This document shows, one piece after another, positions 8,577-18,292 of a stretch of DNA of 64,000 nt. Position 1 is the first letter of the stretch. Each line of letters opens with the position of its first letter. A program made the position numbers and the translations under genes. Source of the stretch: Filimonas sp. (GTDB lineage: Bacteria > Bacteroidota > Bacteroidia > Chitinophagales > Chitinophagaceae); assembly GCA_017306865.1 (NCBI GenBank), contig JAFKHH010000024.1:1-64000 (forward strand). Reading direction: 5' to 3'. Under the pieces are notes generated by a model. The model did no database searches and was not told the origin of the DNA. It worked only from the letters and a program-made list of their open reading frames with translations.

Positions 8577-9721
8577 GCGAAAACGAAAATATGGATTTTA
8601 CACCCCCCATACCCGCAGGTGAAGGCTGGAGCCAGATGCAGTTACTACTGGATGTACACATGCCTTCTGCACATCCTAAAAAAAAGCCAATCATTTATTA
8701 TTGGCTTGCGGCAGCATTGCTCGGTTTATTGCTCGCCGGTTTTCCGTTGAAAGAAACCATTAAACCTTTACAAAATATTTCATTGCAAGCAAATGATGCC
8801 GGTGCAGCAATTGTATCACCGGTACAGGCTGCATTGCTACAGTCTACAACTTTTGATCCTTATAAAAGAGACATCAGAGCTGCAAATAACACCCCTTATA
8901 ATGCTATAGTTGGGCATGCAAATACTATAAAAGAAGGGGAGGTGAAAGATAGTAGTAATACAATCTCGTCACATAAACAAGATACCGTTGATGTCTCCAC
9001 CGTTGCATTGGCAGATAATATTTTTTTAAGTGAGACAAAAGCGGCTACTGTTACAGATAGCGTACCGGCTACTATTAAAAAGCCTGCTACGAAAAAATCG
9101 AAATGGCAATTATATGCAGGCGCCAGTACAAATATTGTAACCTCAGAAAAGACGAAAAACTTTCAACCATATCCAACCGCAGAAATTCGTTTTGCACCCA
9201 ACAAACATATTTTTATCTCCGCGGGCCTCGCGGTCATGTCCCCGGTAACCTCCAGCACCAGCGCAGTAGAAAAGAGTTATCTGCTGAACGATACGCTGAA
9301 TAATGTAAAAATCTACAACGAAAATGTGGTCTATACCCGTTTACACTATGTAGATGTGCCTTTAACCTTTGGTGTCAACCTGACCAGGCATTTATCCGTA
9401 TCTGCAGGTATGCAGGCATCAGTCCTGTTATTTTCCGCATCTTATAATAACGCAGAGTCATATGACTTTCAAATGAACCGTATGGACGTGCAGGCAACAG
9501 GCCTGGTGGCGTTGCCTAATGTAGACAAGCCGGACGAAACTTTTGCTGTCAGTACCAGGAAAGTAGAGTTCCGTTATGTAGCAGGCGCTGAATACAGGTT
9601 TAACCGTTTGGCAGTGGATCTCCGCTATCAGCATGCACTGGCACCTGCTGTCAAAAGCGAGGTAACACGCGGCCACAACAATAGTCTCCTCTCTGTCGGA
9701 TTGAAATACCGGCTTAAGTAA
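8573..9721 (+). CDS. Membrane-anchored protein with C-terminal beta-barrel-like domain, possible anti-sigma partner
   Basis: The gene starts in the ATGA overlap with the sigma factor. The 382-residue product has a short N-terminal cytoplasmic part (FTPPIPAGEGWSQMQLLLD), one transmembrane helix at about residues 43-60, a Ser/Thr-rich linker to about 165, and a C-terminal region of alternating short strands (about 180-382) that ends in GLKYRLK, like outer-membrane beta-barrel domains of the PorT/OMP_b-brl type. Anti-sigma factors are often encoded in this position, but no zinc-finger or FecR-type domain is visible. A role in sensing envelope state and holding the sigma factor is inference from layout. 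Confidence 0.7.
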   Translation: MSENENMDFTPPIPAGEGWSQMQLLLDVHMPSAHPKKKPIIYYWLAAALLGLLLAGFPLKETIKPLQNISLQANDAGAAIVSPVQAALLQSTTFDPYKRDIRAANNTPYNAIVGHANTIKEGEVKDSSNTISSHKQDTVDVSTVALADNIFLSETKAATVTDSVPATIKKPATKKSKWQLYAGASTNIVTSEKTKNFQPYPTAEIRFAPNKHIFISAGLAVMSPVTSSTSAVEKSYLLNDTLNNVKIYNENVVYTRLHYVDVPLTFGVNLTRHLSVSAGMQASVLLFSASYNNAESYDFQMNRMDVQATGLVALPNVDKPDETFAVSTRKVEFRYVAGAEYRFNRLAVDLRYQHALAPAVKSEVTRGHNNSLLSVGLKYRLK

Positions 9722-9847
9722 GAAGCTGTATAGCCAAACATCTTACGAATACCTGTATAGTGGCCTTACTGTAAAGGCATATCTATGTTAAGCTGTTTTT
9801 ATGCTTTTTTAAATTGAGCTTTCAGCTATGTATTCCGGCAGATAGCC

Positions 9848-9855
9848 TACATTTG
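9848..9855 (+). promoter_or_regulatory. Possible Bacteroidota -7 promoter box
   Basis: TACATTTG matches the TAnnTTTG -7 element and lies 22 bases before the ATG at 9878. A TTG -33 element at the ideal spacing is not obvious, so this is tentative. Confidence 0.35.
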
Positions 9856-9877
9856 TTTGTGTAAATAGAAAATAAGC

Positions 9878-10501
9878 ATGCGTATTCTCCTCTCTCTTAT
9901 TTTGTTGGCTATTGGTACAACTGCGTTTGCACAGGATGATATGCCCGACTTTCGCAGCAAAAAAGATAATTTTTCCAAAATGCAGGAGAAAGAAATACGT
10001 GCAGATCTTTCACGTTTTACACTGGCTGGTATAGACGAAGGTGTAGGCAAAGAACCTCTGAAATCTTTACCTATTACCAGCAATACAAGCAATGCTGTTG
10101 TCTTTGAAGGAAATGATATTAAAGTGGAAGTGAAGACGGCTGCGTTTGATCCCTCCAAACACAAAATAGGTTATAGCGATAAATACGTAGTGAAGATTGA
10201 CAACAAGCCTTTCTTCGGAAACTATGGTGCTATGCCTCGCAAGATCATACAGTCTGTTACGGTAACAATGGGTGGCGATACAGTGGTAATACCACCAACA
10301 GCATTTGTAGATCTGTATGAGCCTATACTGGCTTACGATTCTAATAATAAATCGCAGAATGGTGTATATGTTTCTCCTGACGGACATAAACTATACATCT
10401 ACATGCTGAATAGAGAACAGGTTGGCAATTACGAAGTAACCTGGGTTATACAGGATAAAAAATACCTGAGAAGAACAGTAGATACAGGTTTATTGAAATA
10501 A
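9878..10501 (+). CDS. Secreted protein of unknown function
   Basis: The 207-residue protein begins with a signal peptide ending TTAFAQ (residue 19). No catalytic motif or known domain was recognised. The mature part is mixed alpha/beta, with a central hydrophobic beta region (KYVVKIDNKPFFG, VTVTMGGDTVVIPPTAF) and a C-terminal VTWVIQDKKYLRRTVDTG stretch. It has its own likely promoter, and the flanking gaps do not suggest an operon. A periplasmic or cell-surface location is inferred from the leader. Confidence 0.65.
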   Translation: MRILLSLILLAIGTTAFAQDDMPDFRSKKDNFSKMQEKEIRADLSRFTLAGIDEGVGKEPLKSLPITSNTSNAVVFEGNDIKVEVKTAAFDPSKHKIGYSDKYVVKIDNKPFFGNYGAMPRKIIQSVTVTMGGDTVVIPPTAFVDLYEPILAYDSNNKSQNGVYVSPDGHKLYIYMLNREQVGNYEVTWVIQDKKYLRRTVDTGLLK

Positions 10502-10549
10502 TACGTACCTCTTAAAAACGTTTCCCTTTTATTCCCGATAGCACATGCT

Positions 10550-10582
10550 TAAAAAGCCGGGTGTGTATAGCACGGCATTTTT
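10550..10582 (+). terminator. Possible terminator
   Basis: AAAAAGCCG and CGGCATTTTT form an imperfect stem around a GTGTGTATAGCAC loop that can itself pair, with a T run at its end. It lies 50 bases after the stop of the gene at 9878. Confidence 0.45.
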
Positions 10583-10773
10583 ATGACATACTATTTTCAG
10601 CCCATTCCGCAAGGCTTAAAAAACAACATTAATCCACCTACACAGCGTAGAGAATTGTACCCACCTGAAAATGAACAGCCCAACCGCCCGGATTGGCGAG
10701 CAATTTGCATTTTTTAATTAAAGACCCTTCTTTGCGATCAGCACGAAGCAACTTTTAACGGACGATGTTGTAA

Positions 10774-13700
10774 GTGAAAAACCATTGGCATTATACCACT
10801 TTAATGCTATTACTCCTATGGCCGTGCGCAGCAACTTTTGCGCAACCAAAGGCTGCATTTAGCAGTAATACAACTGAGGGCTGTACACCATTGATTGTAC
10901 AGTTTACAGACCTCTCTGCGCAAAATCCAACCAATTGGCGTTGGGACTTTGGTAATGGCAATACCTCTACACAACAAAACCCTGGTGTTATATATGTACA
11001 GCCGGGCACATATACGATCAAGCTGGTGGCAGGTAATGCATCCGGTGTAGACTCCGTGATTAAAACGGCATACATTACCGTATATGCCAAACCCGATATA
11101 CAGTTTACAGCAACGCCACTTACAGGTTGTGTTCCTTTAAATGTGCAGTTCAGTTCTCAAAGTACTGCGGGCTCAGGTACTATTACGGAATACATATGGG
11201 ACTTTGGTGACGGTAAAATATCGCCGGATGTAAACCCAGTGCACACGTATAATACAGTCGATTCATTTGATATATCGTTGACCGTAAAGAACAGTTATGG
11301 GTGTAAACAACTGTTGCAACAGAAGGCCTTAGTGAAAGTGGTAGATAACGTAACGGCAGCATACTCATTTTCATTTGCCAATGGATGTGCACAATCAAAC
11401 GCTATAAAATTTACTAACCAGTCTACAGCAACAGGTACATTAACCTACCAGTGGTCTTTCGGTGACGGGCAAACTGCTACGGACGCATCGCCTGCACATA
11501 CGTATAGTGGTGCAGGTAGCTACAATGCGCAATTGGTTGCTATTTCATCCAGCGGTTGCAGCGATACTATTGTGCAGGCCGTGACTATAGGCCAGTCTAA
11601 AACAGACTTCACTTCAGCGGCAAACGCATGTACCGGCAAGCCTGTTGCATTTACCAATGCCTCTGCTCCCGCACCAACAATTGTAACATGGATATTTGGC
11701 GATGGGCAAACAGGCTCAGGTATTAATACGCAGCATACTTATACTAACCCGGGCACATATGTAGTAACGATGAAAGCAGACTTTGGCGGCTGTACAGATA
11801 GTGTGTCAAAGCCGGTTACTATTACCAATAAACCTGCCGGCTCTTTTACTACGGCTGTCCCTGCATCATGCACAACACCTGTTACGGTACAGTTTAATAA
11901 CACTGCAACAGGCGCCGTTGCGTATAAATGGAACTTTGGCGATGGAGATTCTTCCGCGGACGTAAACCCGGCGCATACCTATCTAAATGCTGGTTATTAT
12001 ACCATTACTTTAATATCTTTTAATGCCAATGGCTGTAGTGATACACTGGTAAAAACAAATGGTGTGAGAATAGGGCCAGGCCGCATATCCGGCATATCTA
12101 CCTTGCCCTACTCCGGTTGTGCGCCTGCTACAGTACAGATGGGCTTGTTATACGATTCCGTACAGAATATTACCTCTTACGCATGGGATTTTGGCGACGG
12201 CACATTTAGTAATGAAGCCAATCCTTCACACAACTACGCACAGCCCGGTAACTACAATGTTACTGTAGTCATTAGCACCAATACAGGGTGTAAGGATACA
12301 TTTTCTATACAAACCGGTGTGTCGCTGGCACAGCGTCCCAAAGCCGATTTTTCAGCCTCTCCGCTAGCGCTTTGTGGTTCCAGGCCATTCCAGTTTACCG
12401 ATGCATCATCTGCTGATGCAACAGCCTGGTTGTGGTTGTTTGGCGACGGGCAGTCCAGCGCACAGCAGAATCCAACTCATGGATACAAAGACACCGGTTA
12501 TTATACCATTACCTTAATTGCCAGCAATAAATTGTGCCGGGACACAATGATCAAAACGCAATACTTACATGTAGATGCGCCTATAGCAAGGTTTAATATT
12601 ACGTATGATTGTACAGCGCCTTACCGCCGTTTCTTTACAGATGTATCTATAGGCGGCAATACATGGCAGTGGGACTTTGGTGACGGGCAAACTGCGTCTG
12701 GCAAAAATGTAAATCATACGTACAGTACACCTGGCACATATACTGTACGCTTAACAGTGAGTAACGGCAGTTGTTTCGACAGTACATCTATGCCTGTATA
12801 TATAGTAGACGATCACCCTTCTTTTACAATAGCGCCGTCTATACCACCATGCAAGTACCAGTCAGTGCAGTTTACTGCACAGCAATATAGCGTGGGTGCA
12901 ATAGGCGCATTCTATTGGGACTTTGGTGATGGCACTAATTCAGGGTTTAGCTCCACCTACGCTACTATAAAACACGTGTACCAAAAGGCAGGAAGCTACA
13001 ATGTAACCTTGAAGGTAAAAGATATGAATGGTTGTGTGATCACTGCGGCGCAGCAAGCACCGGTTGTTGTATATGGCCCTACTGCTGCTTTTTCCAACCC
13101 TGCAGGTACATGTCTACAAAAAAGAGGTGCAATTACGTTTAATGATATGTCTGCTACAGATGGCAGCCATGCAATAGCAAAGTGGGATTGGAGTTTTGGC
13201 GATAATAATACGCAGTCTTATACCACAGGCCCGTTTGCACATGCGTATGCTGCAGTAGGTATTTATACCGTTGTACTAAAGGTTACTGACACGTACGGCT
13301 GTTCCGATTCTATAATAAAGGGGAATGCTGTTACTATTACAAACCCGAAGGCCGCCTTTACTTTGTCTGATACGCTTCGTTGTTCTTCAAACAATATATC
13401 GTTTATCAATCAATCCAGCGGTTCGTCATTAACGTATGCGTGGAGCTTTGGCGATGGGCAACAATCTACACAACCATCTCCGGTACATAGCTATGCAAGT
13501 GAGGGTGTATATAATGTAGCTCTGGCTATAAAAGATGTGTTTGGCTGTACAGACAGTGCTTATAAAACAAATGCACTCACCGTAGCCAACCCGCACGCAT
13601 CATTTAATTTGTTAGATACATTTATCAGTTGTCCACCGCTCATTGTCAGCCCGCAAAATACTTCGCAGGCTTACCGCTCTTCTTACTGGGATTTTAAAGA

Positions 13701-15576
13701 CGGCACATCTTCCATACTCACCAATCCTGAGCATGCGTACGTGCAGGGTGGTTTATATAAACTTACCCTTATTGTAACCGGTTATGGCGCTTGTGTGGAT
13801 TCTGCCTCCAGGCTGGTTACAGTAAAAGGGCCAAGTGGTACATTGTCCTACAGTCCGCTAGCCGGTTGTAATACTTTGAACGTTGCTTTTAAAGCAACAA
13901 CAAAAAATACATCTACGCTTGCATGGGACTTTGGGGATGGTACCGTATTACAAACAATGGATTCGCTGGTGAGCCATACGTATGACTCCTATGGGCGTTA
14001 TGTTCCCAGGATTGTATTGATAGATTCTGCCAATTGTAAAGTATCCATATTCACAAACGATACCATTCGCGTAGCAGGCATTAGTGCAAATATGGCGTTA
14101 GGTTTGCAGAAAGGCTGTGACTCATCTCTTGTTACTTATAAAGACTCCTCTGCCGTATTTTATGACCAGATTACTAGCTATACATGGACTACAGGAGATG
14201 GTGTTACGTTGACAGGGAATAACGCATCGCACTACTATAAAACCACCGGCACGTATAACGTGAACCTTACTGTAGCTACCGCAAGTGGTTGTAGCAGTAC
14301 AGTTACGAAGTCATTTGGTGTGCAGGTATATAAAAGCCCGCACGCTGCGGCGGCAGCAGAGGATTCTGTTTGCCTGAAACTGGCCACACATTTTACGGCA
14401 CAGGACAATGCCACAGATACAACGATCGGTACATGGAAATGGAATTTTGGAAACGGGCAATCGGGTTCTGGCCAGAATATTAATTACACCTATCCAGCGG
14501 CAGGCACGTATAATGCTACAGTTACAGTCACCAACCTGTATGGTTGTGCCAGTAGTGCTGCGCATACAATAGTGGTGTTACCATTACCTGCCTTAACACA
14601 TACGCCCGATACATCCATTTGTCTCAATCAATCTGCTAACCTGGTGGTTTCCGGTGCAAATAATTATCAATGGACGGTGAATAGTACACTGAGTTGTACT
14701 AACTGCGCCAACCCTGTGGCATCGCCAAAGACATCGCAGCGTTATTATGTACAAGGTATTAGTTATGGCTGTAGCACTTTCGATTCCCTATTTATAGACG
14801 TAAAACAACCGGTAAAGGTAAATGTAAAACTCGCTGATACTATTTGCATAGGGCAGTCTGTACAGCTAAATGCCAGTGGGGCAGAAGTCTATAGCTGGCA
14901 ACCGTCTACCGGGTTAAGTAATTCAAACATTGCCAACCCGGTAGCCACACCAGCAGCTACCACAGTGTATGCACTTATTGGCACAGATAGTAAACGGTGT
15001 TTCAGCGACCAGGCAAATGTTACAGTACAGGTTTACCCTATACCAGAGTTCAATATTATAGACAGCATGGTTACCCTCAATGTAGGCAGAAGCGATACAT
15101 TGCGTACCACCAACTCAGAAGATATTGTACGCTGGCAATGGTCTCCGCCACGCTGGCTGAGTTGCGCCGACTGTCCTGCACCAATAGCAACGCCTCAAAA
15201 CAATATTACATACGTAGCCAGGGCTTATAATGTAGCAGGCTGTAGCTCATCAGATAGAGTAACCATACAGGTATTGTGCAACGGTGTAAATGTATTTATG
15301 CCGAATACCTTCACGCCAAATAGTGATGGTATGAATGATGTCTTTTATCCGAGGGGAACGGGATTGTTTACTGTGAAGTTGTTGCGCATTCTAAACAGGT
15401 GGGGGCAGGTTGTATATGAGAAGACAAACTTTACTGCAAATGCGCAAAGCGATGGATGGAATGGTATGTATAACGGAGCGCCTGCCGAAGCAGGTATATA
15501 TGTTTATTTCATGGAAGTGATATGCGAGAATAGCCAGTCTGTACAGTTTACAGGAAATGTAGCATTGCTGAGGTAA
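10774..15576 (+). CDS. Giant PKD-repeat cell-surface protein with type IX (type B) C-terminal sorting domain
   Basis: The 1600-residue protein starts at GTG (10774) and has a signal peptide ending TFAQ (residue 24). About fifteen PKD or PKD-like repeats follow to about residue 1230, each marked by a W-x-F-G-D/N-G core and an H/N-Y-x-x-x-G-x-Y strand. Two Ig-like segments with paired cysteines come next (CTNCANPVASP, CADCPAPIATP). The C-terminal ~95 residues (VFMPNTFTPNSDGMNDVFYP to GNVALLR) are the gliding-motility-associated type B domain used by the type IX secretion system. PKD arrays serve in adhesion or polymer binding. The PorP/SprF gene downstream fits, since such proteins anchor type B cargo at the outer membrane. 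Confidence 0.93.
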   Translation: MKNHWHYTTLMLLLLWPCAATFAQPKAAFSSNTTEGCTPLIVQFTDLSAQNPTNWRWDFGNGNTSTQQNPGVIYVQPGTYTIKLVAGNASGVDSVIKTAYITVYAKPDIQFTATPLTGCVPLNVQFSSQSTAGSGTITEYIWDFGDGKISPDVNPVHTYNTVDSFDISLTVKNSYGCKQLLQQKALVKVVDNVTAAYSFSFANGCAQSNAIKFTNQSTATGTLTYQWSFGDGQTATDASPAHTYSGAGSYNAQLVAISSSGCSDTIVQAVTIGQSKTDFTSAANACTGKPVAFTNASAPAPTIVTWIFGDGQTGSGINTQHTYTNPGTYVVTMKADFGGCTDSVSKPVTITNKPAGSFTTAVPASCTTPVTVQFNNTATGAVAYKWNFGDGDSSADVNPAHTYLNAGYYTITLISFNANGCSDTLVKTNGVRIGPGRISGISTLPYSGCAPATVQMGLLYDSVQNITSYAWDFGDGTFSNEANPSHNYAQPGNYNVTVVISTNTGCKDTFSIQTGVSLAQRPKADFSASPLALCGSRPFQFTDASSADATAWLWLFGDGQSSAQQNPTHGYKDTGYYTITLIASNKLCRDTMIKTQYLHVDAPIARFNITYDCTAPYRRFFTDVSIGGNTWQWDFGDGQTASGKNVNHTYSTPGTYTVRLTVSNGSCFDSTSMPVYIVDDHPSFTIAPSIPPCKYQSVQFTAQQYSVGAIGAFYWDFGDGTNSGFSSTYATIKHVYQKAGSYNVTLKVKDMNGCVITAAQQAPVVVYGPTAAFSNPAGTCLQKRGAITFNDMSATDGSHAIAKWDWSFGDNNTQSYTTGPFAHAYAAVGIYTVVLKVTDTYGCSDSIIKGNAVTITNPKAAFTLSDTLRCSSNNISFINQSSGSSLTYAWSFGDGQQSTQPSPVHSYASEGVYNVALAIKDVFGCTDSAYKTNALTVANPHASFNLLDTFISCPPLIVSPQNTSQAYRSSYWDFKDGTSSILTNPEHAYVQGGLYKLTLIVTGYGACVDSASRLVTVKGPSGTLSYSPLAGCNTLNVAFKATTKNTSTLAWDFGDGTVLQTMDSLVSHTYDSYGRYVPRIVLIDSANCKVSIFTNDTIRVAGISANMALGLQKGCDSSLVTYKDSSAVFYDQITSYTWTTGDGVTLTGNNASHYYKTTGTYNVNLTVATASGCSSTVTKSFGVQVYKSPHAAAAAEDSVCLKLATHFTAQDNATDTTIGTWKWNFGNGQSGSGQNINYTYPAAGTYNATVTVTNLYGCASSAAHTIVVLPLPALTHTPDTSICLNQSANLVVSGANNYQWTVNSTLSCTNCANPVASPKTSQRYYVQGISYGCSTFDSLFIDVKQPVKVNVKLADTICIGQSVQLNASGAEVYSWQPSTGLSNSNIANPVATPAATTVYALIGTDSKRCFSDQANVTVQVYPIPEFNIIDSMVTLNVGRSDTLRTTNSEDIVRWQWSPPRWLSCADCPAPIATPQNNITYVARAYNVAGCSSSDRVTIQVLCNGVNVFMPNTFTPNSDGMNDVFYPRGTGLFTVKLLRILNRWGQVVYEKTNFTANAQSDGWNGMYNGAPAEAGIYVYFMEVICENSQSVQFTGNVALLR

Positions 15577-15998
15577 AGAGGGGGTAAGGAATGAGGTATA
15601 TGGTTTAAGGTAAAAATAATATCTGGTAAGTAATAAATATCGGATTGCAGAAAAGCTCGGCCTCAGAAAAGTTGCGTTAAGAAAATTGGCATGAACGCCG
15701 GAAAAATCCATTGCTGTTTGAGCCAGGAGTAGCTTACGCACTCATGTTGTAAGCGGCGAGTTCAATGGATTTCGGCGGGCAAGACAATTTTTAGCCTGCT
15801 TTTCTGAAGCCTTGATCTTTTTGATTACTTTTTGTATCAAGACAAAAAGTAACACCGTCGGTAGACAAACGAATGCGTACTATATAGAAAAGTAAAATCA
15901 AAATTAGATGAGCGATTCGATTATAGTTAGGTAAGTGACAGATATAAGATACCCGTCTATATGATATAAACGTATCCTATGATTTAAATCCAGCAGTT
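15577..15998. other. Gene-free gap between PKD protein and PorP gene
   Basis: No gene is seen. The middle holds one copy of the nested-hairpin element (15658-15872, listed separately). The last ~90 bases are AT-rich and probably contain the promoter of the PorP/SprF gene. Confidence 0.7.
15658..15872. repeat. Nested-hairpin element, copy 1
   Basis: The same ~215-bp sequence recurs at 58474-58690 and, truncated, at 45561-45645. Three pairs of arms nest: CAGAAAAG.../...CTTTTCTG, AAAATTG.../...CAATTTT, and CGGAAAAATCCATTG.../...CAATGGATTTCGG, around a ~45-base loop. After it comes a separate perfect 11-bp hairpin, TTACTTTTTGT/ACAAAAAGTAA (15825-15852). It may be a structured RNA or a non-autonomous mobile element. 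Confidence 0.75.
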
Positions 15999-17030
15999 AT
16001 GAAAAAGAGGTGGACGATATATTGTACAGTAGTCATATTAACTACGACGACGCGTGTTGCCGCACAGGACCCGCATTTTAGCCAGTTCTTCCAGGCGCCT
16101 TTATTACGCAATCCTTCGCTGGCAGGCATTTTTGACGGAGATATTCGCGTACAAGGCGTGTACAGAAGTCAATGGGGAAGCGTGACTGTGCCGTACCAGA
16201 CAGGCTCTTTTGATGTTGAATATAAACAGCCTATCGGAAGTGGGAATGATTTTATAACCACCGGCCTACAATTGTTATATGACAAAGCAGGCACGATAGA
16301 CTTTACTACCACATCCATTTTACCTGCTATTAACTATCATAAATCATTAAGCGACGATAAACTGCAATACCTCTCACTCGGATTTATGGGCGGTTATGTA
16401 CAACGTAGAATAGACCGTACTAAGGTAACTACGAATAACCAGTTTGATGTAAACGGCTATAACCCTTCACTTTCAGATGGAGAATTGTTTGCGCAGAACA
16501 GTTACGGTTATTTCGACGGCAGTATTGGTATGTCTTACAATGCCGCTATTAATGGAAGTAAGGAAAATAACTACTACATAGGTGTTGCATATCATCATCT
16601 TAACAGGCCGAAAAATTCTTTTTACAAAAATCCTGCTATCGAATTATATGCGAAGTGGCAGGTGTCTGGTGGGCTGAAGGTATCGATCAATGAAGTTTCT
16701 TTTATGACGCTATATGCAGATTATTCAAGACAAGGCACCTTCTCAGAAACAACAGCAGGTGGGTTGTACGGCTATAAGATAGGAGCGGATTATGAAAACC
16801 CGGCTTATATTTTTTATTTCGGTGGCTTTATCCGTTGGGCAGATGCTTTTATTCCAGTTGTAAAATTTGATTATAATCCATTCTCTATCACATTCTCTTA
16901 CGATGCCAATATTTCACAAGTAAAAACGGCTGCACAAAGCCTGAATGCAGTGGAAATATCTGTAGCCTACAAGGGATTTACCAACCGGAATAATACAACT
17001 CGCAATGCCGTCTTATGTCCTAAGTTTTAA
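15999..17030 (+). CDS. PorP/SprF-family type IX secretion outer-membrane protein
   Basis: The 343-residue product has a signal peptide (to VAAQ, residue 23) followed by the family hallmark QDPHFSQFFQAPLLRNPSLAG and YRSQWGSVTVPYQT. Regular alternating strands of an outer-membrane beta-barrel run to the end. PorP/SprF proteins work with the type IX secretion system and are thought to attach type B C-terminal-domain cargo to the surface. Here the gene follows a type B cargo gene, the arrangement of sprB-sprF in Flavobacterium. The 420-base gap with a repeat element argues for its own promoter. Confidence 0.93.
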   Translation: MKKRWTIYCTVVILTTTTRVAAQDPHFSQFFQAPLLRNPSLAGIFDGDIRVQGVYRSQWGSVTVPYQTGSFDVEYKQPIGSGNDFITTGLQLLYDKAGTIDFTTTSILPAINYHKSLSDDKLQYLSLGFMGGYVQRRIDRTKVTTNNQFDVNGYNPSLSDGELFAQNSYGYFDGSIGMSYNAAINGSKENNYYIGVAYHHLNRPKNSFYKNPAIELYAKWQVSGGLKVSINEVSFMTLYADYSRQGTFSETTAGGLYGYKIGADYENPAYIFYFGGFIRWADAFIPVVKFDYNPFSITFSYDANISQVKTAAQSLNAVEISVAYKGFTNRNNTTRNAVLCPKF

Positions 17031-17178
17031 ATAACAGGATAAAAAACAGGCAAAGGCATAGATACTCCGCCAATATTGGTTATATTAGTAACGGTTTTCT
17101 CCCCTTATATTTTCCCCTTTTATTTAAAGAGACATGTAATGCCTGGGGCATACATCGTTGTTTGCAACGCTGCAGATA

Positions 17179-18231
17179 ATGTCTACCCGTCTACCTAATA
17201 CTTTTTATATGCATGACCTAACCTATTACATTAGTACAAACAAGAAGTGCGTTGTTGATCTTATTGATCATATGCGGACCATCAGCGGGAAAAATTTTTA
17301 TGTTGAAGGTGACCATGTCGTATTTCCTCCGGAACTGGCTGAAGGGCGTATGGAGTTTTATGAGTTGGCAGATAATTTGTCGCTCTTGTTGATTGATTTT
17401 GTGTTGCATAAACAATTATTCAACCTGATGCGGGAGCCCGTACGCAGCAACGATTATTATGTTATGTTCATCAGCCTGGATAGCATTCCTGTGCAGATCG
17501 AGGCCAACAACAAAGACATACAGGACCTGGGGGGTAATTTAAATAATGCCGTTTATTTTAGTTCAACAGCAAATGCCATACATTTCTATGGGAATGGGGA
17601 AGGGCATCGTAAGCGCCTGGGGCTCATCTTTACTAAATCTTTGCTTTATAATTACCTGCAACGGTATGCTGTACCGGTAAGTGTACCATTATTACAAAAT
17701 TTTATAAACGATGTGCCTTTGCAATTCCGCGCGCAACTGGACCTGAACAGCCTGCATGTTGTAGAAGATATTTTTAATGTAAAACTGCCATTGTTAACCC
17801 GCTCACTGTATTATACAGGCGATGCTATGCGACTATTGGCTATTTTCCTGAACAACATTATAGAGATCAGTGAGAACGAAGAGAACTTTAAGTTTGACGA
17901 TGTTGGACGTATTATGAAACTTGTAGACGGGATTGATATCATTGATTCAGAAATTCCTTCACTGGAGCAGGCGGCAGAAGATTGCCTGATGAGTAAGAGT
18001 AAGTTTATTAAGCTGTTTAAAGTTGTATATAAGCTGAGTTATGGCGATTTCTTCCTGGAAAAGAAATTGTCTAAAGCGGCAGAGCTGTTACGGTCTGGTA
18101 TGCAGGTGTCCGATGTGGGCTATCGCATTGGCTATAGCAATCTTGGACACTTTGCCGCCGCATTCAAAAAACATTACAAACAAACACCTAAGCAATACCA
18201 GTTGCAGCAACCCTCGTACAACGATGATTAA
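17179..18231 (+). CDS. AraC-family transcriptional regulator
   Basis: A C-terminal AraC double helix-turn-helix occupies roughly the last 90 residues (LEQAAEDCLMSKSKFIKLFK, then VSDVGYRIGYSNLGHFAAAF and KKHYKQTPKQY). The N-terminal ~230 residues have no recognised ligand domain. The frame reaches back to a TTG at 17158, but the ATG at 17179 is preferred. It may be transcribed with the small membrane protein 61 bases downstream. The inducer and targets are unknown. Confidence 0.87.
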   Translation: MSTRLPNTFYMHDLTYYISTNKKCVVDLIDHMRTISGKNFYVEGDHVVFPPELAEGRMEFYELADNLSLLLIDFVLHKQLFNLMREPVRSNDYYVMFISLDSIPVQIEANNKDIQDLGGNLNNAVYFSSTANAIHFYGNGEGHRKRLGLIFTKSLLYNYLQRYAVPVSVPLLQNFINDVPLQFRAQLDLNSLHVVEDIFNVKLPLLTRSLYYTGDAMRLLAIFLNNIIEISENEENFKFDDVGRIMKLVDGIDIIDSEIPSLEQAAEDCLMSKSKFIKLFKVVYKLSYGDFFLEKKLSKAAELLRSGMQVSDVGYRIGYSNLGHFAAAFKKHYKQTPKQYQLQQPSYNDD

Positions 18232-18292
18232 AAAGATTTATTTGAATGTTCAGCTATCCTTTAGTTATTTAGCGGTTTAATTCGATATAGGT

